Source: Stutzerimonas xanthomarina
GTDB taxonomy: Bacteria > Pseudomonadota > Gammaproteobacteria > Pseudomonadales > Pseudomonadaceae
Length of the DNA: 64,000 bases
Assembly: GCF_003935375.1 (NCBI RefSeq)
Contig: NZ_RHQM01000007.1
Coordinates: 1 to 64,000 of the forward strand
Direction: 5' to 3'
Every line of letters begins with the position of its first letter. Position 1 is the first letter of the stretch. The notes beneath the pieces are model-generated. The model searched no databases. It worked only from the letters and a program-made list of their open reading frames with translations, and had not been told where the DNA came from. Below are positions 32,184 to 41,782 of this stretch, piece by piece. The position numbers and the translations under genes are program-made.

Positions 32184-34459
32184 GCTATCGGGTCGCGGTG
32201 CGCGCACTCTGCGAGTTCACCGCCAAGGTTGGCGATCTGGACCTGCGCTTCACACCCTCGCCCACCGCGCTGGAAGGCATCGCCGGCCACGCCCAAGTCA
32301 GCGCCAGGCGCGGCGAGGGCTACGAACGTGAAGTGGCTCTGGAGGGCCAATACGGAAAACTCATGGTGCGCGGCCGCGCCGATGGCTACGACCCGGCGCG
32401 GAACCGCCTGGAAGAAATCAAAACCTTCCGCGGTGATCTGGAACGTCAGCCGGCCAACCATCGGCAATTGCACTGGGCGCAGGCGAAGATCTACGGCTGG
32501 CTGCTGTGTCAGACGCGCCAGCTCGACGAGGTCGAGCTGGCACTGGTCTATTTCGACGTCGCCAGCCACAAGGAAACCCTCTTCGTCGAACGCCACGGAG
32601 CACAGAGCCTGCGCCTTTTTTTCGAAACCCAGTGTCAGGCGTTTCTCGACTGGGCCGAACAGGAACTGGCCCATCGCGACGCGCGCAATCAGGCGCTCAC
32701 CGCGCTGGGTTTTCCTCATGCCGATTTCCGCACCGGCCAGCGGCAACTCGCCGAGGCGGTATACAAGGCAGCCTGTACCGGCACCACGCTCATGGCGCAA
32801 GCGCCGACCGGTATCGGCAAGACCCTGGGCACGCTGTTTCCGCAACTCAAGGCGTTTCCCGGCCAGCAGCTCGACAAGCTGTTCTTTCTCGCTGCCAAGA
32901 CCTCCGGCCGGCGCCTGGCGCTGGATGCACTGCAAACGCTACAGCGCAACGGCGCGGGTGAATTGCGTGTGCTCGAGTTGATCGCACGTGACAAGGCCTG
33001 CGAGCACCCAGACAAGGCCTGTCACGGCGAATCCTGCCCGTTGGCGAAGGGTTTCTATGATCGTTTGCTCGCGGCCCGAGCAGCGGCATTGCAGCACAGC
33101 ATGCTCGACCAAGCGGCCCTGCGAGAGGTCGCCCTCGCCCATCAGGTCTGCCCCTATTACCTCAGCCAGGAGCTGGCGCGCTGGGCGGACGCCGTGGTCG
33201 GCGACTACAACTACTATTTCGACATCAGCGCCCTGCTCTACGGCCTGACGCTCAACAATGGCTGGCGTATCAGCGTGCTGGTGGACGAAGCGCACAACCT
33301 GCTCGAACGCGCGCGCAGCATGTACAGCGCCGAGCTCGATCAGCGGGCCTTCGCCGGTCTCGGCGGCAAGGCGCCGGCGCCCTTGAAACGCCCGCTGGGT
33401 CGGGTACAGCGCTGCTGGAACGACCTGCATCGCGAGCAGCTGGTGGATTATCAGGTGCAGCCCGAGCTGCCGCTCAAACTGCTCGGCGCGCTGCAACAGG
33501 CTGTCAGCGCCGTCACCGATTATCTTGGCGAACAACCCGGCGGGCTGGATGCAGAGCTGCAACGGGCCTATTTCGATGCCATGCATTTCTGCCGGGTCGC
33601 TGAACTGTTCGGTGAGCACTCGTTGTTCGATATCAGCCTGTTACCCGCAACTGGCCGCGGCAAGACCAAGCGTTCGATGCTGTGCCTGCGCAATGTGGTT
33701 CCAGCGCCCTTCCTCGCGCCACGGTTAGAACAGGCTCGTTCGACGGTGCTGTTCTCGGCCACGCTCAACCCGCGCCGGTTCCAAGCCGATATGTTGGGCT
33801 TGCCCACGGGTAGCGCCTGGATCGAGGTCGAATCGCCATTCCAGGCCGATCAGCTGCGGGTGTGCCTGGCCGAGCATGTCTCGACCCGCTATCAGCACCG
33901 CCAGGCCTCGCTGGGTGCCGTGGTCGAACTGATTGCCCGTCAATATCGCGAGCGTCCCGGCAACTACCTGGCCTTCTTCAGCAGCTTCGATTACCTGCAA
34001 CAGGTGACTGCCATGCTGCGCGAGCAGTGCCCGGACGTACCCTTCTGGGAGCAGACCCGCGGCATGCAGGAAGCGGCCCGCAGTGCATTTCTCGACCGAT
34101 TCACCGAACACAGCAAGGGCGTCGGTTTTGCGGTGCTCGGCGGCGCATTCGCCGAAGGCATCGACCTGCCAGGCAACCGCTTGATTGGCGCTTTTATCGC
34201 CACCCTCGGCCTGCCACAGGTCAATCCGGTCAACGAGCAGTTCAAGGCACGCATTGAGCAACTATTCGGTCGCGGCCTGGGTTACGACTACACCTACCTC
34301 TATCCCGGGCTGCAGAAAGTCGTGCAGGCTGCGGGACGGGTTATCCGCACACAGAGCGATGAAGGCGTCGTGCACCTGATCGACGACCGTTTCGGCCGGT
34401 CGCAGATACGCCGCCTGCTGCCGAGCTGGTGGCAGCTTTCGCCAGTTTCCAGCGACTGA
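32180..34459 (+). CDS. DinG/XPD-type helicase with an N-terminal PD-(D/E)XK nuclease-like part
   Basis: The 759-residue protein begins with a nuclease-like module: GRADGYDPARNRLEEIKTFR (residues about 56-75) carries the Asp and the Glu-x-Lys of PD-(D/E)XK enzymes. The helicase follows: Walker A AQAPTGIGKTLGTLF near 207, an iron-sulfur cysteine set (ACEHPDKACHGESC) near 273-286, a DEAH box in LVDEAHNLLER near 370, and C-terminal GGAFAEGIDLPGNRLIGAF and QAAGRVIRTQSDEG motifs. This family unwinds DNA 5' to 3' using ATP. The GTG start overlaps the FAN1 stop. The pair is a plausible crosslink-repair unit. Confidence 0.88.
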   Translation: MSYRVAVRALCEFTAKVGDLDLRFTPSPTALEGIAGHAQVSARRGEGYEREVALEGQYGKLMVRGRADGYDPARNRLEEIKTFRGDLERQPANHRQLHWAQAKIYGWLLCQTRQLDEVELALVYFDVASHKETLFVERHGAQSLRLFFETQCQAFLDWAEQELAHRDARNQALTALGFPHADFRTGQRQLAEAVYKAACTGTTLMAQAPTGIGKTLGTLFPQLKAFPGQQLDKLFFLAAKTSGRRLALDALQTLQRNGAGELRVLELIARDKACEHPDKACHGESCPLAKGFYDRLLAARAAALQHSMLDQAALREVALAHQVCPYYLSQELARWADAVVGDYNYYFDISALLYGLTLNNGWRISVLVDEAHNLLERARSMYSAELDQRAFAGLGGKAPAPLKRPLGRVQRCWNDLHREQLVDYQVQPELPLKLLGALQQAVSAVTDYLGEQPGGLDAELQRAYFDAMHFCRVAELFGEHSLFDISLLPATGRGKTKRSMLCLRNVVPAPFLAPRLEQARSTVLFSATLNPRRFQADMLGLPTGSAWIEVESPFQADQLRVCLAEHVSTRYQHRQASLGAVVELIARQYRERPGNYLAFFSSFDYLQQVTAMLREQCPDVPFWEQTRGMQEAARSAFLDRFTEHSKGVGFAVLGGAFAEGIDLPGNRLIGAFIATLGLPQVNPVNEQFKARIEQLFGRGLGYDYTYLYPGLQKVVQAAGRVIRTQSDEGVVHLIDDRFGRSQIRRLLPSWWQLSPVSSD

Positions 34460-34557
34460 GGCCACGCAACGGCGCCGTTCGGGTTGCGTGGTGTCCGGAG
34501 GCTCGCTATAGTCCTGCGCCGCCGATTCCCCATCGGCACACTTGCTACGCAGTCTCC

Positions 34558-34644
34558 GCCCGGATGGCGAAATTGGTATACGCAAGAGACTTAAAATCTC
34601 TCATCCGAAAGGGTATGCGGGTTCGACCCCCGCTCCGGGCACCA
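34558..34644 (+). tRNA. tRNA-Leu (anticodon TAA)
   Basis: Acceptor stem GCCCGGA pairs with TCCGGGC; the anticodon stem-loop is GAGACTTAAAATCTC with anticodon TAA; a long variable arm (CATCCGAAAGGGTATG region) and the T-arm GGGTTCGACCCCC follow. The CCA end is encoded at 34642-34644. The long variable arm is typical of Leu. It reads UUA codons, which are rare in GC-rich genomes. I saw no duplicated 3' end downstream that would mark an island. Confidence 0.95.
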
Positions 34645-34925
34645 GTCTTTACGCGGCTTTCAGCCTGCCAGCGTCCGTCCTGTCATTTGCGCTTTACTGA
34701 CTTTCCGCAATTAGCGCTAGCGCTCCCATCGTCAGCGCACTATCTGATCAACTTCGTATCCATCGAACGCAGTTACCAGCCTGAGGGTTGGCTGAAGTTC
34801 ATATCGAACTTGCCGACATCGCGCTGCCGCTCTTTTCAATGTCCAGAAAGATAGTACGCGCGCAATTGTGTCTGCAGATACATACAGTGCTATGCTGTGT
34901 CCATGGAATTAATCGAGCAATTGCC

Positions 34926-35330
34926 ATGACTGCGACTCTTCAGGCACCCGCGTTTACCAAAGATCAGTGCGCCGCCGGCCTTCGTACTGCGGTGAACATT
35001 CTCGATAAATGGCAGGCGTCTACCGAACAGGCCTGTCGGATATTGCGTATCTCCCGCAGTACTCACGCACGGGCCAAGCTCCGCAATGCAGATTGGTCGG
35101 TCAGCCTGGACCCCGACCAGATGCAGCGCGTCAGTTTTATTCTCAACATCCACGCAGCACTTCGGCTGATCTTCGATAACCCGGAAAACACTTACGGCTT
35201 TCCGGCAATGCCCAATCACAACGAGTTCTTCAACGGGCGATCGCCACTGGAGGTAATGGCTCAGGGGGACATGATTTCCCTGTACGAGTCGTTCCGTCGT
35301 ATCGACAGCCTGCGAGGCGCGCAGTGGTAG
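34926..35330 (+). CDS. Xre/MbcA/ParS-type antitoxin
   Basis: The 134-residue protein has an N-terminal DNA-binding helical region (AVNILDKWQASTEQACRILR followed by ISRSTHARAK) and the DUF2384 toxin-binding part: RVSFILNIHAALRLIFDNPE, then FNGRSPLEVMAQGDMISLYE. It neutralises and represses with its RES partner. The start at 34926 gives the expected length; the frame is open to 34788 but without family residues. Its stop overlaps the toxin's GTG start, so the two are coupled. ACAG-x7-CTGT at 34884-34898 is a candidate operator. Confidence 0.85.
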   Translation: MTATLQAPAFTKDQCAAGLRTAVNILDKWQASTEQACRILRISRSTHARAKLRNADWSVSLDPDQMQRVSFILNIHAALRLIFDNPENTYGFPAMPNHNEFFNGRSPLEVMAQGDMISLYESFRRIDSLRGAQW

Positions 35331-36016
35331 TGCCGAAAGGGCTTCCCGTGCGGGCCGATGCCCGTTGTCAGGCCTATCGGCTGGTGAACTCCAAGTATCC
35401 CCCCATCGATCTGTTCGATGACGTAGCCGACGCCGAGGAATTTGAAATCCTCTATCAGTTGCAGGCGCTGACAAACCCGAGATTGCACAACGAAACTGGC
35501 CGCCTCGAGCTGATTCCTCGGTCAGAAATACCATTCGGTATTCCGGGCTGCTCCTACGCTACGGCGCCGTTCACCCACGTGAATCCAGCCGGCTCTCGTT
35601 TCAGCGATGGCAGCTACGGCGTGTTGTATCTGGCCGACAGCATGGAAACGGCACTGGCCGAGGTGCGGTATCACCAGGAGCACTACTGGTCGAATGTCGC
35701 AGGCCTGAACTTCGAGCGGTTCGTTTTCCGCGGGTTGTCATGTCAATTCAACGAGGCCGGGCTGCTGGATGCCACGAGCGTGTCGATGTCGGATCCGATC
35801 TACGACGCGGATGATTACTTCCAGTCCCGCCAGTTCGGTCGCCTCGCCAGGCAAGAGGGATTCCCCGGGTTGCGATATCACTCGGTACGTAGCCCAGGCC
35901 GGCACTGCTGGGCACTCATGACGCCGCGGCGCGTACTGTCCATCGTTCAGACCGCACACTACGAGATGATCTGGAACGCTGGCATCACCAGCGTCAGCGC
36001 GATCACCGAAGTCTGA
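35324..36016 (+). CDS. RES-domain toxin
   Basis: The 230-residue toxin has the RES layout: YRLVNSKYPPIDLFDDVADA with the substrate-binding Arg/Tyr, NPAGSRFSDGSYGVLYLADS, METALAEVRYHQEHYW with the Glu, and the later SRQFGRLARQEGFPGLRYHS and RSPGRHCWALM. RES toxins break down NAD+ and stop growth until the antitoxin binds. The GTG start at 35324 overlaps the antitoxin gene by 7 bp. Complete and apparently intact. The pair lies next to tRNA-Leu, between core genes. Confidence 0.88.
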   Translation: MVVPKGLPVRADARCQAYRLVNSKYPPIDLFDDVADAEEFEILYQLQALTNPRLHNETGRLELIPRSEIPFGIPGCSYATAPFTHVNPAGSRFSDGSYGVLYLADSMETALAEVRYHQEHYWSNVAGLNFERFVFRGLSCQFNEAGLLDATSVSMSDPIYDADDYFQSRQFGRLARQEGFPGLRYHSVRSPGRHCWALMTPRRVLSIVQTAHYEMIWNAGITSVSAITEV

Positions 36017-36168
36017 TGCTGGCGCGTTAGCCGTCTTCTCCTCCCTGCACCGGCCATCCGATTGCGCCGTGCTGCCAAACCGCTGTAACAATCATCGCGC
36101 AGCGTCTGCTCATGGACTCCCCATGGCGCAAGGACGCTCCACCGAACTCACGACGTGAGGACGCGAAC

Positions 36169-36348
36169 ATGAGCAAGCGATCACTCGAAGAACTGGTTAC
36201 CCGATCGGATATCAGTGCACTCCAGCCCATGGTGCATTGGCGCCGCGGGCGTCGTAACGGTCAGGACAAAGCCGGGCCGAACGCTGCCGCACTGATTCAG
36301 CGCGCCGCACATGATATCGGCATGCTGAGAACCGCGGTACACAGCTAA
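36169..36348 (+). CDS. Small basic hypothetical protein
   Basis: The 59-residue protein is hydrophilic with SLEELVTRSDISALQPMVHW near the start and RRGRRNGQDKAGPN in the middle. GAGGACGCGAAC precedes the ATG at 36169 (GAGGA, 7 bp spacing). An earlier in-frame ATG at 36112 would add 19 unstructured residues. I do not recognise the family. It follows the RES toxin by about 150 bp and may be independent of it. Confidence 0.5.
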   Translation: MSKRSLEELVTRSDISALQPMVHWRRGRRNGQDKAGPNAAALIQRAAHDIGMLRTAVHS

Positions 36349-36481
36349 GCTCGACTCCTATCAGGCCTCGCGGACGGGTCGCAAGGCCTGTTCCAGAGCT
36401 TTTCTACGGTCTTGACGGCTGTCAATGGCAAAAATAGTAAGCAGCCTAACTTTCGCTCCGATGTCAACCAAGGAGCGGCAC

Positions 36482-37735
36482 ATGAAGAACCTGCATCCCC
36501 ATCATCTGACCCCCTACCTGCTGAGTGCTGGCCTGTTATGCAGTCCGGCAGTTTTCGCTCAGGAAACCTTCAGCAGCTTGTTCACCGACGCGAAACCGAT
36601 TCTGGATGTGCGCTATCGCTACGAGCACGTCGATCAGGACAACACACTTGAGCACGCCAACGCCCAGACGCTACGCACCCGGGTCGGCATTCAGACCGGC
36701 AAATGGTACGGCCTGTCGGCGCTGGTCGAGGCCGACAACGTAAGCCGCCTGGGTGATGCGGCCTACAACAGCACACGCAACGGCCAGACCGATTACTCCG
36801 TGGTAGCCGACCCCGACGGCAGCGAAATCAACCAGGCGCTGTTGCGCTACGACCACGCGTTCGGCAGCGCCATTGCCGGCCGTCAGCGCATCAATCTGGA
36901 CAACCAGCGCTTCGTCGGTGGCGTCGGTTGGCGGCAGAACGAACAAACCTACGACGGTGTGCTGGGCCAGATGCAACTGCTCGACAAGCTGACCCTGACT
37001 TACGCCTACATCAACAACATCAACACGATCTTCGGCCCGGGCGACAACCGTTTCGACAATCGCACCAACCCGGCCAATATCGAAGGCCACAGCCATCTGT
37101 TCAACGCCCGCTACGCGCACTCACCGGAGCTGACGGCCACCGCCTACAGCTATCTGCTGGGACTGGACAACATCGCCACTGCACCCGCCGCTGCGCTCGG
37201 CACCCTGTCCAGCAAAACCACAGGTCTGCGTCTGAATGGTGGCCTCCACGGCATCAGCTATGCGCTTGAATATGCACGCCAGCAGGACTACGCCGGCAAT
37301 CCTCAGGAGCTGAGCAGCGAGTACTACCTGGCCGAGCTGGGCTATGCCCTCAAGGGTGCGACTTTGAAAGCGGGCGTGGAAGTACTGGGTGGCGACTCGG
37401 GGCCGGGCAATCGCGCCTTCCAGACGCCGTTGGCCACCAAGCACGCCTTTCAGGGCTGGGCCGACACCTTCCTGCTGACGCCCGCGGACGGCGTGCAGGA
37501 CGTCTATCTCGGCGGCACTCTGCCGCTCTTCGGCGGCACGCTGCAGGCCTGGTACCACGACTTCCGCGCCGAACGTGGTAGCGAGCAGTACGGGGAAGAG
37601 ATCAACATCGGTTACAGCCGCGCCATCCCGCTGGTCAAGGGGCTGGTCGCAACGGTCAAGTACGCCGGCTACGACGCGGACGATTATTCGGTGGACACCG
37701 AGAAACTTTGGGCGCAGCTGCAGTACAGCTACTAA
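36482..37735 (+). CDS. Outer-membrane porin of the alginate-export family
   Basis: The 417-residue protein has a signal peptide (LLSAGLLCSPAVFA) and a beta-barrel body with alternating pattern and many Tyr/Gly residues, starting with KPILDVRYRYEHVDQD and ending in the outer-membrane signature WAQLQYSY with terminal aromatic. It resembles the alginate_exp (PF13372-type) family of 18-stranded barrels seen in AlgE and relatives, but it lies far from alginate genes and its substrate is unknown. AAGGAGCGGCAC precedes the ATG at 36482. It is a lone gene facing the ars operon end. Confidence 0.8.
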   Translation: MKNLHPHHLTPYLLSAGLLCSPAVFAQETFSSLFTDAKPILDVRYRYEHVDQDNTLEHANAQTLRTRVGIQTGKWYGLSALVEADNVSRLGDAAYNSTRNGQTDYSVVADPDGSEINQALLRYDHAFGSAIAGRQRINLDNQRFVGGVGWRQNEQTYDGVLGQMQLLDKLTLTYAYINNINTIFGPGDNRFDNRTNPANIEGHSHLFNARYAHSPELTATAYSYLLGLDNIATAPAAALGTLSSKTTGLRLNGGLHGISYALEYARQQDYAGNPQELSSEYYLAELGYALKGATLKAGVEVLGGDSGPGNRAFQTPLATKHAFQGWADTFLLTPADGVQDVYLGGTLPLFGGTLQAWYHDFRAERGSEQYGEEINIGYSRAIPLVKGLVATVKYAGYDADDYSVDTEKLWAQLQYSY

Positions 37736-37776
37736 GCGATACGGGTCGGGCGTTCGCGCCCGACCTTCCTACTCAG

Positions 37777-38991
37777 CTATTGCGTGTGACGCGGCAGACG
37801 CAGCGAAATAATCGCGGCGAGCAGTACGAAGAGAGAAGACACCCACAGGCAAGCCTGTAACCCATAGGCCTGGAACACCCAGCCTGAGAGCAAGGTACCG
37901 AGCAGCCGGCCCATGGCGTTGGACATGTAGTAGAAGCCCACGTCCAGCGAAACGCCGTCTTCCTTGGCATAGCTGACAATCAGGTAGCTATGCAGCGAGG
38001 AATTCACCGCGAACAGCGCACCGAATAGCAGCAGCCCGCCGATCAGCACCCATTGGGGCGATGCACCAGTTGTCAGGCCCACAGCGATTGCCGCCGGTAG
38101 CGCCGCCAGCAGTGCGGCCCAGATGAAGGCCGCACGTCCATCCGGTACCTTGCCGCTGCGCTTGCCGGTAATGGCCGGCGCCATCGACTGGACGATGCCG
38201 TAGCCGATGATCCAGCAGGCCAGAAAGCCGCCGACCATCCAGAAGTTCCAGCCGAAGACGGTGCTCAGGTACACCGGTAGCGCGATGACGAACCAGACAT
38301 CGCGCGCCCCGAAGAGAAACAGCCGCGCGGCCGACAGCACGTTGATTGCCTGGCTTTTGGAGAGGATGTCCTTGAACTTCGGTTTGGCCTTCGCCTTGCC
38401 AAGATCCTTTTTCAACAGCACCAGGCTGCTGATCCAGATCACCGCTAGCACCGCAGCCATCGCCAGGACCGCGCCGCCGAATCCCAGCAGCGTCAGCAGT
38501 GCGCCACCGAGGAAAAATCCCACTCCCTTGAGGGCATTCTTCGAGCCGGTGAGGATGGCCACCCACTTGTACAGCGTGCCCTGCTGGCTGTCGGGTACCA
38601 GGAGCTTGATCGAGCTCTTGGCCGACATCTTGTTCAGATCCTTGGCGATACCGGACAACGCCTGCGCACCCATCACCCAAGGCACCGTCAGCCACGCCGC
38701 TGGCACAGTGAGCATCAGCAGCGCCACCACCTGCATCGCCAGGCCAAGGTTCATCGTCCGGTTCAGGCCGAGTCGAGCGCCGAGATAGCCGCCAACCAGA
38801 TTGGTGACAACACCGAACACCTCGTAGAACAGGAACAGCGCCGCGATCTGCAGTGGCGTGTAGCCCAACGAATGGAAATGCAGCACCACCAGCATGCGCA
38901 GCGCGCCGTCGGTGAGCGTGAACGCCCAGTAGTTACCGGTGACGATCAGGTACTGGCGCACCTCGGGGGACAGTCGGGCAAAGGCTTGCAT
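37777..38991 (-). CDS. arsJ: ArsJ organoarsenical (1-arseno-3-phosphoglycerate) efflux permease
   Basis: The 404-residue major-facilitator protein has twelve predicted membrane helices, beginning with LIVTGNYWAFTLTDGALRML and containing GALAKDLNKMSAKSS-like loop residues (GIAKDLNKMSAKSSIK) typical of ArsJ. In the ArsJ pathway, an adjacent GAPDH makes unstable 1-arseno-3-phosphoglycerate from arsenate and ArsJ exports it, giving arsenate resistance without reduction. Its gene follows that GAPDH (39170) on the same strand with 178 bp between, which carry a REP-like element. It is the last gene of the minus-strand ars arm. Confidence 0.9.
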   Translation of the reverse strand: MQAFARLSPEVRQYLIVTGNYWAFTLTDGALRMLVVLHFHSLGYTPLQIAALFLFYEVFGVVTNLVGGYLGARLGLNRTMNLGLAMQVVALLMLTVPAAWLTVPWVMGAQALSGIAKDLNKMSAKSSIKLLVPDSQQGTLYKWVAILTGSKNALKGVGFFLGGALLTLLGFGGAVLAMAAVLAVIWISSLVLLKKDLGKAKAKPKFKDILSKSQAINVLSAARLFLFGARDVWFVIALPVYLSTVFGWNFWMVGGFLACWIIGYGIVQSMAPAITGKRSGKVPDGRAAFIWAALLAALPAAIAVGLTTGASPQWVLIGGLLLFGALFAVNSSLHSYLIVSYAKEDGVSLDVGFYYMSNAMGRLLGTLLSGWVFQAYGLQACLWVSSLFVLLAAIISLRLPRHTQ

Positions 38992-39093
38992 GGTCGGTTC
39001 CGGATTGATTGAGCAGGTGTACTGCGCAGCTAGATTGGCGATGGCGTGGCATGCCGAGAAAAGAGTCGAGGATTCGAGTCACGGATTCGCCGT

Positions 39094-39115
39094 AGGGTGG
39101 GCTCCAGCCCACCCT
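39094..39115. repeat. REP-like inverted repeat between gapdh and arsJ
   Basis: AGGGTGGGCT pairs perfectly with AGCCCACCCT around CC, forming a 10-bp stem. The GTAGGGTGGGCT/AGCCCACC pattern is common in P. stutzeri intergenic DNA as a repeated extragenic palindrome. It may reduce read-through into arsJ or stabilise the upstream mRNA. Confidence 0.75.
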
Positions 39116-39169
39116 CCCTGCCGTTTCCATAGCCCGCACCGCGCTCAGCGAACGCCTCTCAGCGGCATC

Positions 39170-40174
39170 TCACCCTGCCAGCCCCACCATGCGCGCCAGT
39201 TCCACGGTGCGGTTGGCGTAGCCCCATTCGTTGTCGTACCAGGCGTAGATCTTCACCTGAGTGCCGTTGACGACCATGGTCGACAGCGCATCGATGATCG
39301 ACGAGCGCGGGTCGGTGCGGTAGTCGATGGAAACCAGCGGCCGCTCCTCATACCCGAGGATGCCCTTCAGCTCGCCCTCTGCCGCGGCCTTGAGCAGCTG
39401 GTTCACCTCAGCGGCATCGGTAGCGCGCTCCACTTCGAACACGCAATCGGTCAGCGAGGCATTGGCCAGCGGCACGCGAACGGCATGGCCGTTCAGCTTG
39501 CCGCGCAGCTCCGGGAAGATTTCAGCGATCGCCGTGGCCGAGCCGGTAGTCGTGGGAATCAGGCTCATGCCCGAGGCCCGAGCGCGGCGCAGGTCCTTAT
39601 GCGGCTGATCGAGAATGCTCTGGGTATTGGTCAGGTCATGGATGGTGGTGATCGAACCGTGGCGGATGCCGAGCTGCTCATGGATCACCTTGACCACCGG
39701 CGCCAGGCAGTTGGTGGTGCAGGATGCTGCGGTGACGATGCGATGCTGCGCCGGATCGAACAGCCCATCGTTTACGCCCATGACGATGTTCAGTGCACCG
39801 GGCTCCTTCACCGGCGCGCTGACCACCACGCGTTTGACGCCCTGCTCCAGATATTGCTGCAGCACCGCCACGGTCTTCATCTTGCCGCTGGCCTCGATGA
39901 CCAGATCGCAGCCCGACCAGTCGGTTTCACTGATCGCCTTGTTGGCGCTGACCTTTACCCGCTGACCGTCGATCACCAGGCAGTCGCCATCGGCGCTCGC
40001 TTCGCGCTGCCAACGTCCGTGGATGGAATCGAAGTTCAGCAGATGCGCATGGGTCGCCGCGTCGCCAGCGGGATCGTTGATCTGCACGAAGTCCAGCTCC
40101 GGCCAATCCCATGCCGCGCGCAGTGCCAGACGTCCGATGCGGCCGAAGCCGTTGATGCCAACTTTGATGCTCAT
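39170..40174 (-). CDS. ArsJ-associated glyceraldehyde-3-phosphate dehydrogenase
   Basis: The 334-residue enzyme has the NAD-binding start [19 protein letters not shown], the catalytic Cys in [16 protein letters not shown] with the His of the active site downstream, and the end [17 protein letters not shown]. In ars clusters this GAPDH uses arsenate in place of phosphate to make 1-arseno-3-phosphoglycerate, which ArsJ exports. It starts 25 bp after the ynfA-like gene. Function in glycolysis is not excluded but context favours the arsenic role. Confidence 0.9.
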   Translation of the reverse strand: MSIKVGINGFGRIGRLALRAAWDWPELDFVQINDPAGDAATHAHLLNFDSIHGRWQREASADGDCLVIDGQRVKVSANKAISETDWSGCDLVIEASGKMKTVAVLQQYLEQGVKRVVVSAPVKEPGALNIVMGVNDGLFDPAQHRIVTAASCTTNCLAPVVKVIHEQLGIRHGSITTIHDLTNTQSILDQPHKDLRRARASGMSLIPTTTGSATAIAEIFPELRGKLNGHAVRVPLANASLTDCVFEVERATDAAEVNQLLKAAAEGELKGILGYEERPLVSIDYRTDPRSSIIDALSTMVVNGTQVKIYAWYDNEWGYANRTVELARMVGLAG

Positions 40175-40199
40175 GGATGACTCGCTTTTGAAAGGTGAA

Positions 40200-40526
40200 T
40201 CAGGAAGTTCGTGGCGCAAACATGATGATCGCCATGCCTAGCATCGCCACGGCGCAGCCAAGCAGGTCCCACCAGGTCGGGCGCACGCCATCGACCAGCC
40301 ACAGCCAGACCAGTGCCACGCCGACATACACGCCGCCATACGCCGCATACACGCGCCCGGCGGCGGTGGGATGCAGCGACAGCAGCCAGGCGAACAGCGC
40401 GAGGGAAAGCGCAGCCGGCAGCAGCAACCAGATACTCTTGCCCTGTTTCACCCAGAGGTACGGCAGATAGCAGCCGACGATCTCCGCTATCGCGGTAATG
40501 ACGAACAGGCCAAGCGTATTCAGCAT
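40200..40526 (-). CDS. YnfA-family small membrane protein
   Basis: The 108-residue protein has four membrane helices, with [20 protein letters not shown] near the start, [20 protein letters not shown] in the middle and [18 protein letters not shown] at the end, matching the YnfA family (small multidrug-resistance-like exporters, roles mostly unproven). A longer frame to 40568 is open but the [10 protein letters not shown] start fits. It follows the phosphatase gene by 10 bp in the ars operon, so it may export an arsenic compound, which is inference. Confidence 0.85.
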   Translation of the reverse strand: MLNTLGLFVITAIAEIVGCYLPYLWVKQGKSIWLLLPAALSLALFAWLLSLHPTAAGRVYAAYGGVYVGVALVWLWLVDGVRPTWWDLLGCAVAMLGMAIIMFAPRTS

Positions 40527-40536
40527 GCGAAGCCCG

Positions 40537-41031
40537 TCATGCGCCGAAGCGTTCGATCCAGCCGACATGGGCCGGATGCTGGATAGCCTTGGGGCGCAAC
40601 GCCTGGACGCTGGCGATAGCGGTTGCGCGCGGCACGTCGCGGTCTATCAGGATGCGTGCTGCGATCAGACCCGTACGACCGGAGCCGCCCTTGCAGTGAA
40701 TGGCGATGCGCTTGCCGGCATCCAGCAGTTCATTGATACGGTCTGCCGATCGCTCCCAGGCCTGGTCGAAGTCCGCCTGCGGCACCTGTTCGTCAGCCAC
40801 CGGCAGGTGAAACCATTCAAGGCCGCGCTCGGTGCAGAGTTGCGGCAGCTGCGTCGCCTCGTTGCGGGCCAGCTCTTCGTCGGGCATCAAGGTGATCAGC
40901 GCGTCGGCGCCGGCCGCTTGCAGGGTCGCCAGCGCCTCGTCGACGCTGCTGCCCTTGCTGCCGGGACACGGTGTGAAGATCAGCCGACCGGCGCTGCCGG
41001 GCACATCGAGGATGTCGTAGGGATGAGACAC
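40537..41031 (-). CDS. Dual-specificity/CDKN3-like phosphatase in the ars operon
   Basis: The 164-residue protein carries the cysteine-phosphatase signature [20 protein letters not shown] (HCxxGxxR, Cys near 110) and an upstream general-acid region in [12 protein letters not shown]. It resembles the CDKN3-like phosphatases that occur in ars clusters of ArsJ/GAPDH type. Cys-based phosphatases of this fold resemble arsenate reductases, so it might act on arsenate esters or phosphorylated intermediates. The GTG start at 41031 has AGGAAT upstream. It lies between arsH and the ynfA-like gene. Its role is unproven. Confidence 0.8.
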   Translation of the reverse strand: MSHPYDILDVPGSAGRLIFTPCPGSKGSSVDEALATLQAAGADALITLMPDEELARNEATQLPQLCTERGLEWFHLPVADEQVPQADFDQAWERSADRINELLDAGKRIAIHCKGGSGRTGLIAARILIDRDVPRATAIASVQALRPKAIQHPAHVGWIERFGA

Positions 41032-41049
41032 GCGGGCGATTCCTGGAAG

Positions 41050-41763
41050 TCAGATGGAGCGTTGATTGACGCGACGGGACAGCGCTTCGGCTGACTCCTT
41101 GCGTTCCGAATAGCGATCGACCAGGTAGTCGGCCCGACCGCGTACCAGCAGGGTGAACTTGATCAGCTCCTCCATCACATCCACCACGCGGTCGTAGTAG
41201 GCCGAGGGCTTCATCCGGCCGGCGTCGTCGAATTCGAGAAAGGCCTTGGCCACGGAGGACTGGTTGGGGATGGTGACCATACGCATCCAGCGGCCCAGCA
41301 CCCGCATCTGGTTCAGGGCGTTGAACGACTGCGAGCCGCCGCTGACCTGCATGATCGCCAGCGTCTTGCCCTGGGTCGGCCGCACCGCGCCCATGGCCAG
41401 CGGCACCCAGTCGATCTGGGCCTTGAATACCGCGCTCATCGAGCCATGCCGTTCCGGCGAGCACCACACCTGGCCCTCCGACCACTGCATCAGCTCGCGC
41501 AGTTCCTGCACCTTCGGGTGGCTATCAGGCGCATCGTCCGGCAGCGGCAATCCGGATGGATTGAAGATGCGTGTCTCCGCGCCGAAACGCTCGAGCAGGC
41601 GCGCAGCTTCCTGTACCAGCAGACGACTGTAGGAGCGCTCCCGGTTAGAGCCATAGAGCAGCAGGATGCGTGGCCTGTGTTCTGGACCTGCCGGCAGAGC
41701 AAGCTTGTCCAGGTCAGGCATATCCAGCAGATCTGGGTCGATATTGGGCAGATCGTCGTTCAT
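41050..41763 (-). CDS. arsH: ArsH NADPH-dependent FMN oxidoreductase
   Basis: The 237-residue flavoprotein has [17 protein letters not shown] for FMN phosphate binding, [20 protein letters not shown] and [20 protein letters not shown], the ArsH hallmarks. ArsH oxidises trivalent methyl- or aryl-arsenicals to less toxic pentavalent forms. It is a tetrameric cytoplasmic enzyme. It follows the arsC gene by 19 bp in the same operon. AGGACA precedes the ATG. Confidence 0.93.
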   Translation of the reverse strand: MNDDLPNIDPDLLDMPDLDKLALPAGPEHRPRILLLYGSNRERSYSRLLVQEAARLLERFGAETRIFNPSGLPLPDDAPDSHPKVQELRELMQWSEGQVWCSPERHGSMSAVFKAQIDWVPLAMGAVRPTQGKTLAIMQVSGGSQSFNALNQMRVLGRWMRMVTIPNQSSVAKAFLEFDDAGRMKPSAYYDRVVDVMEELIKFTLLVRGRADYLVDRYSERKESAEALSRRVNQRSI

Positions 41764-41782
41764 TAGGCATGTCCTGCTAGGT

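Noticed and set aside
34558-36348. Island integrated at tRNA-Leu
   Set aside because: No copy of the tRNA 3' end was found downstream and no integrase lies there; a simple toxin-antitoxin insertion is enough.
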